Origin: JAUMWX01 sp023394215
GTDB taxonomy: Bacteria > Bacillota > Clostridia > Tissierellales > Peptoniphilaceae
Assembly: GCA_050313995.1 (NCBI GenBank)
Contig: JBNPMM010000001.1
Length of the DNA stretch: 64,000 bases
Reading direction: 5' to 3' (one strand)
Shown: in pieces, positions 1 to 8,124 of the stretch
Position numbering within the stretch: position 1 is the first letter of the stretch
How the letters are laid out: each line of letters begins with the position of its first letter
Made by a program: the position numbers and the translations under genes
The notes under the pieces: model-generated
The model's input: the letters and a program-made list of their open reading frames with translations, nothing else
Database searches by the model: none
Told to the model about the DNA's origin: nothing

Positions 1-625
1 TGTCAAAAAGCGGCATACCTGCTATACATAAGGCAATTATCAGAACTCCTGTAAGTGCTAAGTAAATTTTATATAAAAGCCTTGCGGTATCCCCCATCTT
101 TGAAACAAGCTTACCGAATATAGGTCCCGGCACCTCAGCCTTCATCAAATATACGCTATCTTCCTTCATCTGAGGAATAATGGCCAAGGCAAAAACCAAA
201 ACCCCCATCCCACCTATAAGGTGGGTAAAGGAACGCCAAAACAGGATGGAATATGAAAGCCCCTCAATATTTGTACAAACCGTAGAGCCTGTGGTTGTAA
301 AACCTGATGAAATCTCAAAAAAAGCATCAATTATACTCGGAAATTGCCCTGAAAAATATAGGGGAAGCCCTCCGAAAAAGCTGAGCAAAATCCAACTTAA
401 AGATACTATAACAAGCCCTTCTCTTGCAAAAAACAACTTTACCCTTATCTTTGATAAATTAAGAAGTCCTCCAAAAACAAGAAGCATAAAAATTACAATT
501 AAAAAAGCTGCTATGTTTTTGAATTCTTCCCCATAATAAAGCCCTACCAAAACAGGCAAAATCATAAGCCCTGCTTCAAGCAATAAAATCCTTCCTATTA
601 CTTTAAATATCATTCTTTTGTTCAT
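1..625 (-). CDS. trkH: Potassium uptake protein TrkH/KtrB (partial)
   Basis: This is the membrane subunit of a Trk/Ktr K+ uptake system. Only the N-terminal ~208 codons lie in the window and the gene runs off the left edge. Read from the ATG at 625, it starts MNKRMIFKVIGRILLLEAG and then has alternating hydrophobic spans. The first pore-loop region (SSGFTTTGSTV) matches the TrkH selectivity-filter motif, and an FWRSFTHLIGGMGVLV segment follows, both typical of the family. The start codon overlaps the trkA stop by 4 nt (ATGA), so the two are translationally coupled and probably form one transporter. Family assignment is secure; Trk versus Ktr subtype is not resolved. Confidence 0.9.
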   Translation of the reverse strand, partial: MNKRMIFKVIGRILLLEAGLMILPVLVGLYYGEEFKNIAAFLIVIFMLLVFGGLLNLSKIRVKLFFAREGLVIVSLSWILLSFFGGLPLYFSGQFPSIIDAFFEISSGFTTTGSTVCTNIEGLSYSILFWRSFTHLIGGMGVLVFALAIIPQMKEDSVYLMKAEVPGPIFGKLVSKMGDTARLLYKIYLALTGVLIIALCIAGMPLFD

Positions 626-1974
626 TGCACTATTTCATCCAAATCCCTTAATCTCTCACAATTGGAAATAACTACCAGCTTATCCCCAACCTGCACCTGA
701 TCATTACCCCTCGGGAAAATAACTTTTCCATCCCTGTAAATATACACTATAAGGACATGATCCTTTAATTTCAAATCTTTTATAGGTTTAAGAGTAAGCT
801 TTGAGCCTTCCCTAACCCTAAACTGTATAGCTTCCACCTGTTCGTGTGCTATAGTATAAAGTGCTTCAAGTGATGAACCCTGTGAATTGTCAAGAGCCCT
901 AACATATTGAATCATCTTATCGGCTATTATCCTCTTAGGAGTAATAATGGACTGCAAACCCACGCTGTCCACAATATCCAAAAGCTCCGTGCGGTTTATC
1001 TTAGTTACAGTCTTTTTTACCCCCAATTTTTTGGCAATCATGGAGGTGATTATATTCTCTTCATCTATTCCCGTAAGGGCAAGTACAGCATCATAATTGG
1101 CTGCTCCCTGCTCTAAAAGATTTTCTATATTTGTACCGTCTGCCTCTATTACATCAATATCCGGAAACATCCTGCTCAAACTGTCCGCCTTATGGGGATT
1201 TATTTCCAAAACCTTTATCTTCTTAAGGCCCTTTCTGAATTGCCTGATCACATACTGGGCCAAAAGTCCCCCGCCTATTATAAATATGGATTTAATCTTA
1301 TTATTATCCTGCCCGTTGTCCTTATAAAGCTTTATCAGCTCATCCATGGGGCCGGTAACAAATAAATGATCATTTTCTTCCAAATTTGTATCGCCCTTCG
1401 GAATATATATGGTTCCCTCTCTCAAAACCGTACAAATTATCAGATTTTTATACATATTACGAAAATCCACAAGAGATTTTCCCAGCAGGCTGAAATTTTT
1501 TGTAACCTTAAGTTCAACTATAGGGGCCTTATTTTCTGCAAAAGATTCAAATGAATCCGCTAAAGGAAACTCCAAAAGCTCAACTATCCTTTTAGCCGCC
1601 TCAAGCTCCGGATTTATAAGGAAATTTATATCCAAAGACGATTTCATTATAGCCGACAAGCCCAAATATTCAGGATTTCTAACCCTTGCTATGGTCTTCT
1701 TTGCCCCCATCCTTTTTGCCAAAATACTTGCTATCATATTTAACTCATCATTGGTAGTCACCGATAAGAACAAGTCACTCGATTCTACTCCGGCCTCACT
1801 AAGTATCTGATGATAGGCACAATTTCCAAGAATTACATTTATATCATATGAATGCAGCATCTTTTGAAATTTAGCCTCATCCTGCTCTATCAATGTAATA
1901 TCGTGATCTTCCTTTGACAGGTCACTGCAAAGCACTTCTCCGACCTTGCCTGCACCTGCTATTAATATTTTCAT
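622..1974 (-). CDS. trkA: Trk system potassium regulatory protein TrkA
   Basis: This cytoplasmic NAD(H)-binding gating subunit controls the TrkH channel. The 450-residue protein has two tandem RCK modules. Each begins with a Rossmann glycine motif (GAGKVGE at residues ~6-12, and IIGGGLLAQYV near 232-242) and ends in a TrkA-C domain, as in full-length TrkA. I place the start at the ATG at 1974 because GGAGG lies 5-6 nt upstream and the protein then begins MKILIAGAGKVG. The longer frame adds 12 unlikely residues. It is first in a trkA-trkH operon with a promoter-like element about 80 nt upstream. Confidence 0.93.
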   Translation of the reverse strand: MKILIAGAGKVGEVLCSDLSKEDHDITLIEQDEAKFQKMLHSYDINVILGNCAYHQILSEAGVESSDLFLSVTTNDELNMIASILAKRMGAKKTIARVRNPEYLGLSAIMKSSLDINFLINPELEAAKRIVELLEFPLADSFESFAENKAPIVELKVTKNFSLLGKSLVDFRNMYKNLIICTVLREGTIYIPKGDTNLEENDHLFVTGPMDELIKLYKDNGQDNNKIKSIFIIGGGLLAQYVIRQFRKGLKKIKVLEINPHKADSLSRMFPDIDVIEADGTNIENLLEQGAANYDAVLALTGIDEENIITSMIAKKLGVKKTVTKINRTELLDIVDSVGLQSIITPKRIIADKMIQYVRALDNSQGSSLEALYTIAHEQVEAIQFRVREGSKLTLKPIKDLKLKDHVLIVYIYRDGKVIFPRGNDQVQVGDKLVVISNCERLRDLDEIVQ

Positions 1975-2051
1975 AAAATCCTCCAAGACTGTTATAGACC
2001 AAACAGCCAAAATCCAAGAAAAAAATAAAGCTAAAAACGCTTCATAAATAT

Positions 2052-2079
2052 ATTATATTTAATTTACAGAAGTAATCAA
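2052..2079 (-). promoter_or_regulatory. Sigma-A-type promoter for trkA-trkH
   Basis: On the minus strand TTGATT (2079-2074) and TATAAT (2057-2052) are separated by 16 nt, about 75 nt upstream of the trkA start. The match to consensus is good, but AT-rich background lowers certainty. Confidence 0.5.
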
Positions 2080-2137
2080 TCTATAGTTATTTTATAAATA
2101 TAGATACTGAAAATAAACGGATATATTTTATATAAAC

Positions 2138-2190
2138 ATAAAAATATACCCTCGAAATCTTGAAAATTCTTCAAAATCTCGAGGGTATAC
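2138..2190 (-). terminator. Rho-independent terminator after cysE
   Basis: A hairpin with a perfect 10-bp outer stem (ATACCCTCGA/TCGAGGGTAT) and a further TTGAA/TTCAA inner stem is followed on the minus strand by a T-rich tract. It lies just downstream of the cysE stop at 2199. Confidence 0.75.
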
Positions 2191-2198
2191 AAAAAGCT

Positions 2199-2735
2199 CT
2201 ACTTATCTTCTTCGGCTATAAGTTTTGTAAGATATCTTGTGGTAGCTCCTACTGCTGTAGAATATGGAGGCATATCTTTTAAAACAACCGTATTGGCCCC
2301 TATCTTGGCATAATCACCTATGGTTACTCCTCCCAAGATACTGGCACCGGCACCTATCATAACATAATTTCCTACAATAGGATGTCTTTGCCCGGCTTCC
2401 TTGCCCGTACCACCAAGGGTTACTCCGTGATAAATAGTAACATAATCGCCTATTACGGATGTTTCCCCTATAACAACCCCCATACCGTGATCTATAAATA
2501 AAAATTTACCTATCTTGGCTCCCGGATGAATTTCAATCCCGGTCTTACGTCTTGACCTTTGTGATATCATCCTGGCTATAGTTGTAAAACCCCTATTATA
2601 AAAGTAGTGAGCTATTCTATGTGAAAACAGCGCCCTATTTGATGGATATAAGAAAATAGCCTCATAAAGGGTCTTGCAGGCAGGATCCGCCTCTAAAATA
2701 TATTTTCCTTGTTCTATAATTTCTCTAAATTTCAT
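2199..2735 (-). CDS. cysE: Serine O-acetyltransferase
   Basis: It acetylates L-serine with acetyl-CoA to give O-acetylserine, the substrate of the adjacent cysteine synthase. The 178-residue protein has the short N-terminal helical part, then a left-handed parallel beta-helix of hexapeptide repeats (IHPGAKIGKFLFIDHGMGVVI, split over residues ~68-88). The catalytic region contains DHGMGVVIGE and HGVTLGGTG. It is at the short end for the family (CysE/EpsC-type). It overlaps the 3' end of cysK by 11 nt, so the pair is one operon ending at the hairpin at 2138-2190. Confidence 0.93.
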   Translation of the reverse strand: MKFREIIEQGKYILEADPACKTLYEAIFLYPSNRALFSHRIAHYFYNRGFTTIARMISQRSRRKTGIEIHPGAKIGKFLFIDHGMGVVIGETSVIGDYVTIYHGVTLGGTGKEAGQRHPIVGNYVMIGAGASILGGVTIGDYAKIGANTVVLKDMPPYSTAVGATTRYLTKLIAEEDK

Positions 2736-3627
2736 AAATTGAAAATAACGGTGTTGATAAATACCTTTCTGCTGTATCAGGTAAAACGGTAACTATCGGT
2801 CCGGCAACTTCATCTGCCATCTTTATAGCTGCAGCTACATTTGCTCCCGACGAAATACCTACCATCAAACCTTCTTCTTGTGACAATCTTCTGGCCATTT
2901 CAATAGCCTCATCGCTGGTAACGGTGATAAACTTATCCACCACACTCTTATCAAGCAGGCTCGGTACGAAGTTTGCTCCTATACCCTGAATTTTATGAGG
3001 TCCTGCCTGTCCTGTCGTTATAATAGCCGACTCGGCAGGCTCAAGTCCCCAAACTTGAACGCTTGAGTCATTTGCCTTTAAGACTCTTCCAACTCCGCTT
3101 ACCGTACCGCCAGTACCTATGCCGGCTACAAAACCCCTAATGTCAATATTGCTTGCAAGCAATTCCTTTGCTGTTGTTTCCTCGTGAGCCTTAGCATTTG
3201 CAGGATTGGAAAATTGATCCGGCATAAAATAGTTTCCGCTTGCTACCAATTCCTTAGCCTTATCAACCGAAGCTTTTATACCTCCCGCAGCAGGTGTCAA
3301 GACAAGCTCTGCACCGAAAGACTTAATCATAGCCCTTCTCTCCATACTCATGCTCTCAGGCATAACTATAGTTACGTCAAATCCCATTGCCCTCCCTATA
3401 TAAGCTAAGGCAACTCCCGTATTTCCTGATGTGGGCTCTACAATCTTCATGCCCTCTTTAAGCTTTCCGCTTTCTATTGCATCCTTTATCATATAGTAGG
3501 CCGGTCTATCCTTTACTGACGCTCCCGGATTTGATTTTTCAAGCTTAACATAAATTTCCTTGTCGGTTACGTGATTTAACCTTATTAAAGGTGTATTTCC
3601 TATAACTTCTAAAATATTTTTTTTCAT
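2725..3627 (-). CDS. cysK: Cysteine synthase (O-acetylserine sulfhydrylase)
   Basis: This PLP enzyme makes cysteine from O-acetylserine and sulfide. Visible signatures are the PLP-lysine motif NPGASVKDR (Lys39), the substrate loop TSGNTG, the phosphate-binding GIGTGGTVSG and the C-terminal ISSGANVAAA. At 300 residues it has normal length. Two adjacent ATGs (3630 and 3627) follow GAGGAG. I prefer 3627 because it gives better spacing, but the two differ by one residue. The ATG overlaps the stop of a decayed MarR-type gene, which suggests it was once coupled to its own regulator. Confidence 0.93.
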   Translation of the reverse strand: MKKNILEVIGNTPLIRLNHVTDKEIYVKLEKSNPGASVKDRPAYYMIKDAIESGKLKEGMKIVEPTSGNTGVALAYIGRAMGFDVTIVMPESMSMERRAMIKSFGAELVLTPAAGGIKASVDKAKELVASGNYFMPDQFSNPANAKAHEETTAKELLASNIDIRGFVAGIGTGGTVSGVGRVLKANDSSVQVWGLEPAESAIITTGQAGPHKIQGIGANFVPSLLDKSVVDKFITVTSDEAIEMARRLSQEEGLMVGISSGANVAAAIKMADEVAGPIVTVLPDTAERYLSTPLFSIYEI

Positions 3628-3949
3628 CATTTCTCCTCTTTTACGCCCTTGCAACAAAGAAACTTTTTCTCCGGCAAAGAAACATCGGAATTTATAAATT
3701 TATCCAATATAAGGTCAAGACACTCTTTGTCCTCATCAGTCCAAACTACATAATATTTTCTATAATTTCCTTATTTTTAGGGCATACCTCTTCAATTAAA
3801 GATTTTCCTTTTTCAGTCAAACTTATAAGCGTACACCTCTCATCAGCCGCCTTATTTCCACTTGAAATCAATCCTGCACTAAGAAGATTTTTCAAAAGAA
3901 ACGGCACATTTCCACTTGTGGATTGGATAATAATAAGCTGTTTATTTTC
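3627..3949 (-). pseudogene. Decayed MarR-family transcriptional regulator
   Basis: The minus strand upstream of cysK still reads as the C-terminal part of a MarR winged-helix protein: STSGNVPFLLKNLLSAGLI (recognition helix) followed by wing-like ERCTLISLTEKGKSLIEEV. The frame then hits TAG, but reading continues in another frame (VVWTDEDKECLDLILDKFI...) down to a TGA that overlaps the cysK start. The N-terminal third is missing, with a TAA just before the open part. So there is at least one frameshift plus a 5' truncation. The family call rests on motif resemblance only. Confidence 0.6.
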
Positions 3950-3959
3950 CGTGCCTTAT

Positions 3960-3988
3960 ATGTTAACACTAATTAGAAATGTTTACAA
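3960..3988 (-). promoter_or_regulatory. Candidate promoter for the cysK-cysE operon
   Basis: On the minus strand TTGTAA (3988-3983) and TAACAT (3965-3960) have a 17-nt spacer. They lie immediately upstream of the marR remnant, so transcription would cross the remnant into cysK. The -10 region overlaps the palindrome TGTTAACA. Moderate match only. Confidence 0.35.
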
Positions 3989-4029
3989 ATATAAATATTT
4001 TTGACTGTAAATAATAGTTACCCTTTTTA

Positions 4030-4071
4030 TTTAAATAAAAACAAAAAGCCTAAGAAAATCTTAAGCTTTTT
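4030..4071 (-). terminator. Rho-independent terminator of the mevalonate operon
   Basis: An 11-bp stem (AAAAGCTTAAG/CTTAGGCTTTT, one G-U pair) with a 5-nt loop is followed on the minus strand by TTGTTTTTATTT. It lies 25 nt beyond the fni stop codon. Confidence 0.8.
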
Positions 4072-4094
4072 CAATCCTAATTTATCAAAGATGA

Positions 4095-5153
4095 CTAAGA
4101 CCTGTTTGCATAATACTTATAATCTATATTTCTTGCCAAACACCAATCTTTCACATCGTTTCTAAAAATAAGATTGGTCATTTTCAAGTCCCTCATATTT
4201 TGACAACCCAAAAGAGTCATTATAGCCTTAATTTGAGTTTTCCAAGAATTTACCTCATTTATAACATAGTCAAGCGGCTTTTTATCCACAAGGTCCAAAA
4301 ATCTTGCAGCCATAGCCACGGATCTTGCTCCGAGTGCCAAGCACTTTACTATATCCATAGATGTCCTTACACCGCCGGATGCTATGATTTCCAGCTCATC
4401 TGTATAATCTTTAGCTTCAAGCATAGAAACGGGAGTAGAGTTTCCGAAATTTTCCATAAAGTTGTAGTATCCCATAGTCCTTCTCGAGTTTTCTATCCTG
4501 GCAAAGTTTGTTCCTCCCTTACCTGATATATCTATAGTTTTAACCCCCACCGATTTTAAGGTTGATATAGTCTTTTTTGACATACCGAATCCGACTTCCT
4601 TCACAAGTACCGGCTTTCCAAGTTGGGAAACTATCCTACTTATGTTTTCCAACCACTTGCTGAAACTCCTTTCACCCTCCGGCATAACAAGCTCCTGACA
4701 AACATTTAAATGAATTTGTATCCCGTCAGCATCCAGTATATCTACAGCTCTTTTAGCATCCTCCAAGGTCTTATCAGCTCCAAGGTTTGCAAATACTATC
4801 CCCTTTTTATTATACTTTCTTATAACTTTAAATGTCTCCACCGTTTCAGGATCCTTCAAAGCGATCGATAAGGAGCCTGATGCCATAAAAATATCTGTTT
4901 CTCTGGCTAAGATAGCAAGCTTTTTGTTAAATTCTTTTGCCTTTTCACTACCGCCTGTCATACCGTTTATATGAAAAGGGCTTTTAAAATCAAAACCTGC
5001 AAAGGCTGTAGATATATCAATATTTTCCATATCTAAGGCTGTAAGCCCGTCATTAATAAAATCTATATTATCAAAATCCGATTTTATATTTTGTCCGTAA
5101 AAGTCCAAAGCTAAATTTAAATGATCATCTTTTTTGTTCACTTCCGTTTTCAT
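4095..5153 (-). CDS. fni: Type 2 isopentenyl-diphosphate delta-isomerase
   Basis: This FMN-dependent enzyme interconverts IPP and DMAPP, the last step supplying both C5 isoprenoid units. The 352-residue protein shows family features: an N-terminal KKDDHL, HINGMTGGSEKAKEFN, SGSLSIAL, KEVGFGMS and the FMN phosphate-binding region ASGGVRTSMDIVKCLALGA. I choose the ATG at 5153 because GAGGAT precedes it by 5-6 nt. It begins one base after the phosphomevalonate kinase stop. It is the last gene of the mevalonate operon. A type 2 isomerase fits a mevalonate-using Firmicute. Confidence 0.93.
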   Translation of the reverse strand: MKTEVNKKDDHLNLALDFYGQNIKSDFDNIDFINDGLTALDMENIDISTAFAGFDFKSPFHINGMTGGSEKAKEFNKKLAILARETDIFMASGSLSIALKDPETVETFKVIRKYNKKGIVFANLGADKTLEDAKRAVDILDADGIQIHLNVCQELVMPEGERSFSKWLENISRIVSQLGKPVLVKEVGFGMSKKTISTLKSVGVKTIDISGKGGTNFARIENSRRTMGYYNFMENFGNSTPVSMLEAKDYTDELEIIASGGVRTSMDIVKCLALGARSVAMAARFLDLVDKKPLDYVINEVNSWKTQIKAIMTLLGCQNMRDLKMTNLIFRNDVKDWCLARNIDYKYYANRS

Positions 5154-5154
5154 A

Positions 5155-6216
5155 CTAATCCTCATAAATTTCAAGATCAAGACAAGCTATATTTTCTCTT
5201 TTCCAACTGTTTAAAAGCTCCTCAGTCCTGTCGGAGGCCTTCATAATAGCTATGCCGCAATCTCCGCCACCTGCTCCTGATGTCTTTGACGAAGCTCCGT
5301 GCTCAACAGCTATGTCACATAACTTTTTAAGCTTATTTCTCTCAAGCGGAATATTGTATCTGTGGGCAAAATCATTTAAGATCTTTCTATTTCTGTCTAT
5401 AAAATTTCTGATTCCCTCAAAATCACTGTTCTCATAAGCTGAAATAAAGCCTCTTACACAAGCATTGCTTATATCCAAAAATTCCTTATAAAATTTTTGA
5501 TCTTGGCTTAAATTATTTCTCGCCTTTTTAACAAGATTTATAGATGATGCCGGAACCCTCGTCCAGCCTATTAAAAACTTAAAGAAGGGATTTAACCTTA
5601 TAGGTTTTATTTCCAAATTTTCCCACTCCATACAGACAAGTTCACTCACAGTATTTTCCTGCATTTTCTTTAGTATATCTTTTCTTGAAAAAGACCTGTA
5701 AAAAATCATACCCGTAAATGCAACCCCTGCTATATCTCCGCAAGAACCCTTAGGATTCTTTTCCAAACTTGCCATAGATGCAAGCTTAAATACCTCAAGA
5801 TTTGTATAGTCATATTTATAATACTCAAGCAAGGCCTTCACTATGGCTACAGTAACCGCCGCACTCGAACCTAAACCGTACTTTAGTCCGTCTTCGGATT
5901 CCAGGGATGATTTGACTTCTATATCATAATAATCAAGCTCAAACCCCTTCTCTTCTAAAAACTTTTCAGTTATATTTATAGCAGCTAAAATATATGAATA
6001 TCTGTCATCTTCCTGTTCAACAACTATATCTTTATCAACTCTTGACCAAATAAGTTTTAAGTCCGAATAACTTTTTATACTTCCCCTATCATCGGATTTC
6101 TTCAATTTAACGAAAATAAATTTATTTACGGCTATTAAAATAGCACTGTTTCCCGGCTCAACTACTGCATACTCACCTGATAAATACAGCTTACCCGGTA
6201 CCTTCACTTCTATCAT
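5155..6216 (-). CDS. mvaK2: Phosphomevalonate kinase
   Basis: This GHMP kinase converts 5-phosphomevalonate to 5-diphosphomevalonate with ATP. The 353-residue protein begins with a KVPGKLYLSGEYAVVE segment characteristic of phosphomevalonate kinases. It has the ATP-binding GLKYGLGSSAA (residues 111-120) and the C-terminal GHMP motif KTSGAGGGDCG. Its start overlaps the mvaD stop by 4 nt (ATGA), and fni follows after one base, so translation is tightly coupled. Its position between decarboxylase and isomerase in a four-gene mevalonate block supports the call. Confidence 0.93.
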   Translation of the reverse strand: MIEVKVPGKLYLSGEYAVVEPGNSAILIAVNKFIFVKLKKSDDRGSIKSYSDLKLIWSRVDKDIVVEQEDDRYSYILAAINITEKFLEEKGFELDYYDIEVKSSLESEDGLKYGLGSSAAVTVAIVKALLEYYKYDYTNLEVFKLASMASLEKNPKGSCGDIAGVAFTGMIFYRSFSRKDILKKMQENTVSELVCMEWENLEIKPIRLNPFFKFLIGWTRVPASSINLVKKARNNLSQDQKFYKEFLDISNACVRGFISAYENSDFEGIRNFIDRNRKILNDFAHRYNIPLERNKLKKLCDIAVEHGASSKTSGAGGGDCGIAIMKASDRTEELLNSWKRENIACLDLEIYED

Positions 6217-7187
6217 AATGTCTCCTCGATCACTCTTGCTCCCTCTCCCATAGAAGAAGGAATAAGCCTTTCTTCAGGAAAATATTTTTTAAATCTGTCA
6301 ATTATCTTTTGTAAATCTTTACTTTGGCAAAGAACCTTAACGTTTGGACCGGCATCCATTGTATAATAAGCCTCTATTTTTTCCGACCTAAGTCCCCTTA
6401 CTATATCCATAGCCTTTAAAGATTCTTCTTTAAAATACATTATAGGTGGAAAACTTGCAAGCATACTTGCATGCATCCTCATGGCATTTGCCTCGGCAAT
6501 CTCTCCAACTTCCTTAAAATTCTTTTCTTTTACGGCTTTTTTCATAGCACATAAATCTTTTTCCGCCTGTTTAACCCAAGCCGGATAATAAGGCGACGTT
6601 CTTATAGTTTCCTCCATGGCAGATCTTGAACTTATGGCTTTTTTCTTAGAATCAACCAAAACAATAAGCATGGACAAGTCCCAATCAACTTCTAAGGCTT
6701 CAGCATAAGAAGTATCGGAATCCTCTCCTTTTTTCCATTCAACAATACCTCCAAATATGCTCCTTGTAGCAGAACCTGATCCTCTTCTGGCAAGCTTTGA
6801 CAAGTCGATTCTATCTAAATTTAAGGAAAAAAGCCTGTTTAATCCCGTTGCTAAAGCTGCATATCCTGAAGCGGATGATGCCAAGCCTGCAGCCGTAGGA
6901 AAATAATTTTTGCTGTTTACCTTTACGCACTTTTTTTCCTTTGCAAGGTCTCTAAAAAGATCTATAAATTTAGAAATCTTTAACCTCTCTTTTTCATCAG
7001 CTTCCTCATCATTCAAAATGAAAATATCCCTGTCTCCATCCGTAAACTCAACTTCACTTACAGTATAGAGAGTATCCAAAGTCATGGATAAACTGCTGTT
7101 ATATGGCAGAAAAAGTTCCTTATCTCTTTTTCCCCAATATTTTATCAAAGCAATATTCGCATTTGCCCTTGCCTTTACTCTTTTCAT
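6213..7187 (-). CDS. mvaD: Diphosphomevalonate decarboxylase
   Basis: It catalyses ATP-dependent decarboxylation of mevalonate 5-diphosphate to IPP. The 324-residue GHMP-fold protein starts with ARANANIALIKYWGKRD, a signature of this enzyme, and has the phosphate-binding TAAGLASSASGYAALA (residues ~98-113) and a C-terminal MDAGPNVKVL carrying the expected catalytic Asp. The ATG at 7187 lies 9 nt downstream of the mvaK1 stop. It is the second enzyme of the operon order mvaK1-mvaD-mvaK2-fni, an arrangement also seen in streptococci and staphylococci. Confidence 0.95.
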   Translation of the reverse strand: MKRVKARANANIALIKYWGKRDKELFLPYNSSLSMTLDTLYTVSEVEFTDGDRDIFILNDEEADEKERLKISKFIDLFRDLAKEKKCVKVNSKNYFPTAAGLASSASGYAALATGLNRLFSLNLDRIDLSKLARRGSGSATRSIFGGIVEWKKGEDSDTSYAEALEVDWDLSMLIVLVDSKKKAISSRSAMEETIRTSPYYPAWVKQAEKDLCAMKKAVKEKNFKEVGEIAEANAMRMHASMLASFPPIMYFKEESLKAMDIVRGLRSEKIEAYYTMDAGPNVKVLCQSKDLQKIIDRFKKYFPEERLIPSSMGEGARVIEETL

Positions 7188-7196
7188 GTGTCTTCC

Positions 7197-8117
7197 TTAA
7201 TTCTCCAAATATAGGAGCCAACAATCCTTAGCTCCATTTTTTAAAAGCTCCTCTTTAGCCTTCTCTGCCTTGTTTTGACTGTCATAAAGGCTAATCATAC
7301 ATCCGCCTCTACCACCACCTGTCATTTTAGCACCTAAAGCCCCGTTAGCCAAGGATAAGTTTACCAAATCGTCAAGTTCCTTGCTTGAAACGGTCAATTT
7401 TTGAAGATTTTGGTGAGCATGAGTCATTACCTGCCCAAGCTTAACCGCATCCCCTGCCTCTATAGCCTGCCTTGCCCTATTTGCCAAGCGTTCAAGAGTA
7501 TCAATATTATCCAAATATGCCCTATCCTTTATTACCAGATTTCTTACGTCTCTAACAGCCTCTTTTGTTTTCCCCATTATACCGGTATCAGCAACAAGTA
7601 AGTATGCTTTTAAATTTATGGGAAAGTGTTCCTTTACTTTATTTCTTATGAAATACAGACTCATCTCATTGCTTACCACACTGACATCTATCCCGCTTGG
7701 ATTACCATGCACTATTTTTTCAGATATATTTGCCCATTGGGCAATATCCTCATTTTTATAGCTTACGCCCAAAAATTCTAACAAAGCCCTTGCTATAGCC
7801 ACGGAAACTGCTGCACTTGATCCCATTCCCCTCTCTCCAGGTATTGTAGATTTAATAGTAAGAACAAACTTTCTGTCCGACTTATATTTTTCAAAAATTC
7901 TCCTGATCATTTCCCTTATGCCGTATAAAAGCTCAGGTGCTTCATCAAGTTTACCTTTGAAAAATTTACTGTCTATAAGGGATACCTTACTTTCTTTAAT
8001 TTCAACATCAATTTGAGTTGCTTTGAACGGTAAAGCAATAGCCGGCTTTCCATAAACAACGCTATGCTCACCTATTAAAATAATTTTTCCATAGGCTTTC
8101 GCCTTAATTGTGTCCAT
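7197..8117 (-). CDS. mvaK1: Mevalonate kinase
   Basis: It phosphorylates mevalonate, the entry step of the lower mevalonate pathway. The 306-residue GHMP kinase has AYGKIILIGEHSVVYGKPA at the N terminus (Lys11 and the GEHS loop), the ATP-binding GERGMGSSAAV (residues ~94-104), a SGIDVSV segment and the C-terminal KMTGGGRGGC. The start ATG at 8117 lies 7 nt after the permease stop. No HMG-CoA synthase or reductase gene is in the window, so the source of mevalonate is not explained by this locus. Confidence 0.94.
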   Translation of the reverse strand: MDTIKAKAYGKIILIGEHSVVYGKPAIALPFKATQIDVEIKESKVSLIDSKFFKGKLDEAPELLYGIREMIRRIFEKYKSDRKFVLTIKSTIPGERGMGSSAAVSVAIARALLEFLGVSYKNEDIAQWANISEKIVHGNPSGIDVSVVSNEMSLYFIRNKVKEHFPINLKAYLLVADTGIMGKTKEAVRDVRNLVIKDRAYLDNIDTLERLANRARQAIEAGDAVKLGQVMTHAHQNLQKLTVSSKELDDLVNLSLANGALGAKMTGGGRGGCMISLYDSQNKAEKAKEELLKNGAKDCWLLYLEN

Positions 8118-8124
8118 AAAATCC

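Noticed and set aside
180..536. 118-codon plus-strand open frame at the left edge
   Set aside because: The opposite strand encodes TrkH with its pore motif, so this is antisense noise.
3660..4030. T-box or S-box leader before cysK
   Set aside because: No T-box sequence, specifier loop or SAM-riboswitch core is visible; the interval is explained by the marR remnant.
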